A DNA stretch of 64,000 nt from Albula goreensis (lineage: Eukaryota; Chordata; Actinopteri; Albuliformes; Albulidae). The number at the start of each line of letters is the position of its first letter. Position 1 is the first letter of the stretch. The position numbers were made by a program, and so were the translations under genes. Below the pieces are notes generated by a model. It saw only the letters and a program-made list of their open reading frames with translations, was not told where the DNA came from and did no database searches. Below are positions 62,591 through 64,000 of this stretch, piece after piece. The stretch is taken from NCBI GenBank assembly GCA_022829145.1, contig CM040753.1, positions 11,105,884 through 11,169,883 on the forward strand. Reading direction: 5' to 3'.

Positions 62591-62774
62591 GTGAGTAAAC
62601 CATGACTATTTCAGCAGTGTTCTAACATATGACGCATATATTATGATAACGCACTACATAGTGAGAGTGTACTGCGCAACGGACATGTTATGCTTTACGT
62701 TCACCTGTCTTTCGGATAGTTTTTAAGTTTTTGTACCTTTTGTATCGATGTCTAAATCTACGCTTTTGTCATAG

Positions 62775-62960
62775 GTACTGATGCGGACAAGTCCTTGGAG
62801 GCAGACTACCTCACCCACTCGACAGCCACTGAGGAGAAGCATTATAGAATGCGGGAGGCAGGGAACGTGGCACTTAGTCATATCTCGTCTCCTTGGCTGG
62901 TGGATCTCCAGAGCAATCCATCCGGGAGCAACTTGAAGGGGGGCACGAGCGTTATTGCTA
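62775..62960 (+). pseudogene. Tyrosine-recombinase-like C-terminal exon, copy B
   Basis: This is a copy of 62022-62207 offset by exactly 753 bases with no gap and only scattered substitutions. It also begins after a TTTTGTCATAG acceptor. The His and Tyr of LTHSTATEEKHY are kept. Similarity extends upstream into the intron (from about 62727, matching from about 61971), so genomic DNA was duplicated rather than cDNA. Confidence 0.5.
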
Positions 62961-62986
62961 TGACTGGTGGCACCACGAGCAGCTGA

Positions 62987-63655
62987 AGCTTAGAGGGCAG
63001 CACGTTCTGTGTGAGTATACCTGAAAGACTTGGAAGGAAGGCAGGCTAAGAGGACTGACATACCCGCACGCCCCACGCATTCTGAGATGTTTTACTGTCC
63101 TGCTGGTCAACAACCTGTCAACCAAAGCCAAAAAGTAGAAGGGGCTACATTTTATTTCGAATCATACCAATGAACAAGGCCTAGAACGTATAGCTGAAGT
63201 CTTTATTCCAATCGTGCAGGTAAGGAAGATGTAACATTGTTTTGTTTATTGCAATTCTGGAACAAGGTTTCCAAAACTTGTCCTTCCATAAAAAAATCAG
63301 AGAAAGAGCTGCAGAGTTGTTTAAAATAATTGAAATCACCTAGAGTCTGGGCTCAGGACCCAGATAAAATATAAAAAAAACAAAACAAAAAGAAAACTGT
63401 GCTTTTTGAAGTTGAACAATGATACACTATTCCAGATGAGGTATACTGAACTATATTGTGAAGCAGAATTCACCAAGTGTTGTATTGTTGTGAATCTGTC
63501 ACATGAACCTTTTCTCCAGACCTTAACAAACTGTTCTGCCAAATGGATAAAACTTGCCCAAATATATCCCACTCCCCTCTCTGTTTGAGATCCTTAACCA
63601 CTACTGGTATTTTGCATCTGAAGATGTCACACCATGAAAGGGTTTGTTGATGAAC
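62987..63655. other. Non-coding, nothing recognised
   Basis: Only short open frames on both strands and no recognised motif. Confidence 0.45.
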
Positions 63656-63659
63656 TTTC

Positions 63660-63679
63660 AAAAAAAAAAAAAAAAAAAG
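63660..63679 (+). repeat. Poly(A) run
   Basis: About twenty consecutive A followed by A-rich sequence to about 63700. It may be the tail of a retrotransposed sequence ending at its left side. Confidence 0.85.
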
Positions 63680-63771
63680 AATTAAAAAATTAAAAAAGTG
63701 CTAAAGTGCAGCCCTGGATGGGTATACCAGTTCATCCTGACCAAATAACCAGCTAGACAGCATGTAATGGG

Positions 63772-64000
63772 GACCTGCCATACCTCATTCGGAATGGGTC
63801 AGAATGCGTTGGTGCGGGTCGTCACCTCTGCCATAGTACACATCTTTGACCTGCCCTCCCTAGAAAGCTATCATTATATAGATGAGAATGGAAAGGACCA
63901 GGGCATCAACGTGCGGCAGAAGGTGAAGGAGATGATGGACTTTGGCAAGGATGATGAAAGAGTCAGAGAGGAGAGGATGAAGGCAAAGAATAAACAAGGA
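63772..64000 (+). pseudogene. Epsin-type ENTH fragment (clint1-like), frameshifted, partial
   Basis: One frame reads DLPYLIRNGSE (63772-63804). After a 10-base insertion (63805-63814), another frame reads RVVTSAIVHIFDLPSLESY, HYIDENGKDQGINVRQKVKE and KDDERVREERMKAKNK to the window edge. Together these match part of the ENTH domain of clathrin interactor 1 (epsinR), which binds phosphoinositides and clathrin adaptors in trans-Golgi and endosome traffic. The missing reading frame and the absence of recognisable ENTH sequence before 63772 point to a pseudogene. The copy shows no intron in the visible part, so it may be processed, but its 3' end lies outside the window. Confidence 0.75.

Overview
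The window is vertebrate, most likely teleost fish, nuclear DNA. It is AT-rich, genes are split into many short exons with GT/AG boundaries, and long (GT)n and (ATT)n microsatellites are common. A degenerate retroelement-like 3' end with a GAATT-type tail, typical of ray-finned fish, lies near 8.7-8.9 kb. Gene order (palmd, then frrs1, then the start of agl) matches the conserved vertebrate block found at human 1p21. An AKAP2/MISP-type paralemmin downstream gene directly behind palmd is a teleost arrangement. The species cannot be named from sequence alone.

Layout. Positions 1-18,092 hold no protein gene I can support; there are microsatellites, one retroelement tail and a possible non-coding first exon of palmd at about 12.8-13.0 kb. 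Positions 18,100-28,197 (+) are palmdelphin (palmd), eight coding exons with compatible splice phases and 588 codons. Positions 37,786-40,630 (+) are the palmdelphin downstream gene (MISP/AKAP2 C-terminal family), three coding exons. Positions 43,460-51,015 (-) are a complete frrs1 (ferric-chelate reductase 1: Reeler, DOMON and cytochrome b561), fifteen coding exons and 599 residues. From 54,202 (+), head to head with frrs1, lie the first coding exon and one partial exon of agl (glycogen debranching enzyme), but the rest of agl is missing. In its place, at 55,576-59,088 (+), is a compact seven-exon gene of the frrs1 family that keeps the Reeler domain and the second half of the b561 region in one intact frame but has no DOMON exons. 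From 60.6 kb to the end the sequence is a patchwork: a minus-strand Glu/Gln-repeat reading frame, a GC-rich island, duplicated fragments of a tyrosine-recombinase-like gene, and a frameshifted epsin-type (clint1-like) ENTH fragment that runs off the edge.

How the genes relate. Palmd and its downstream gene are linked by splice phase: the palmd penultimate exon can join its own last exon, read through to a CaaX-ended alternative terminus, or join the downstream gene in frame, as PALM2-AKAP2 does in mammals. Frrs1 and the agl start share a divergent 3.2-kb promoter interval. The truncated frrs1-like gene now occupies the place of the agl body on the same strand as agl. The most interesting points are the Reeler/half-b561 gene, the agl remnant beside it, and the alternative ends of palmd.
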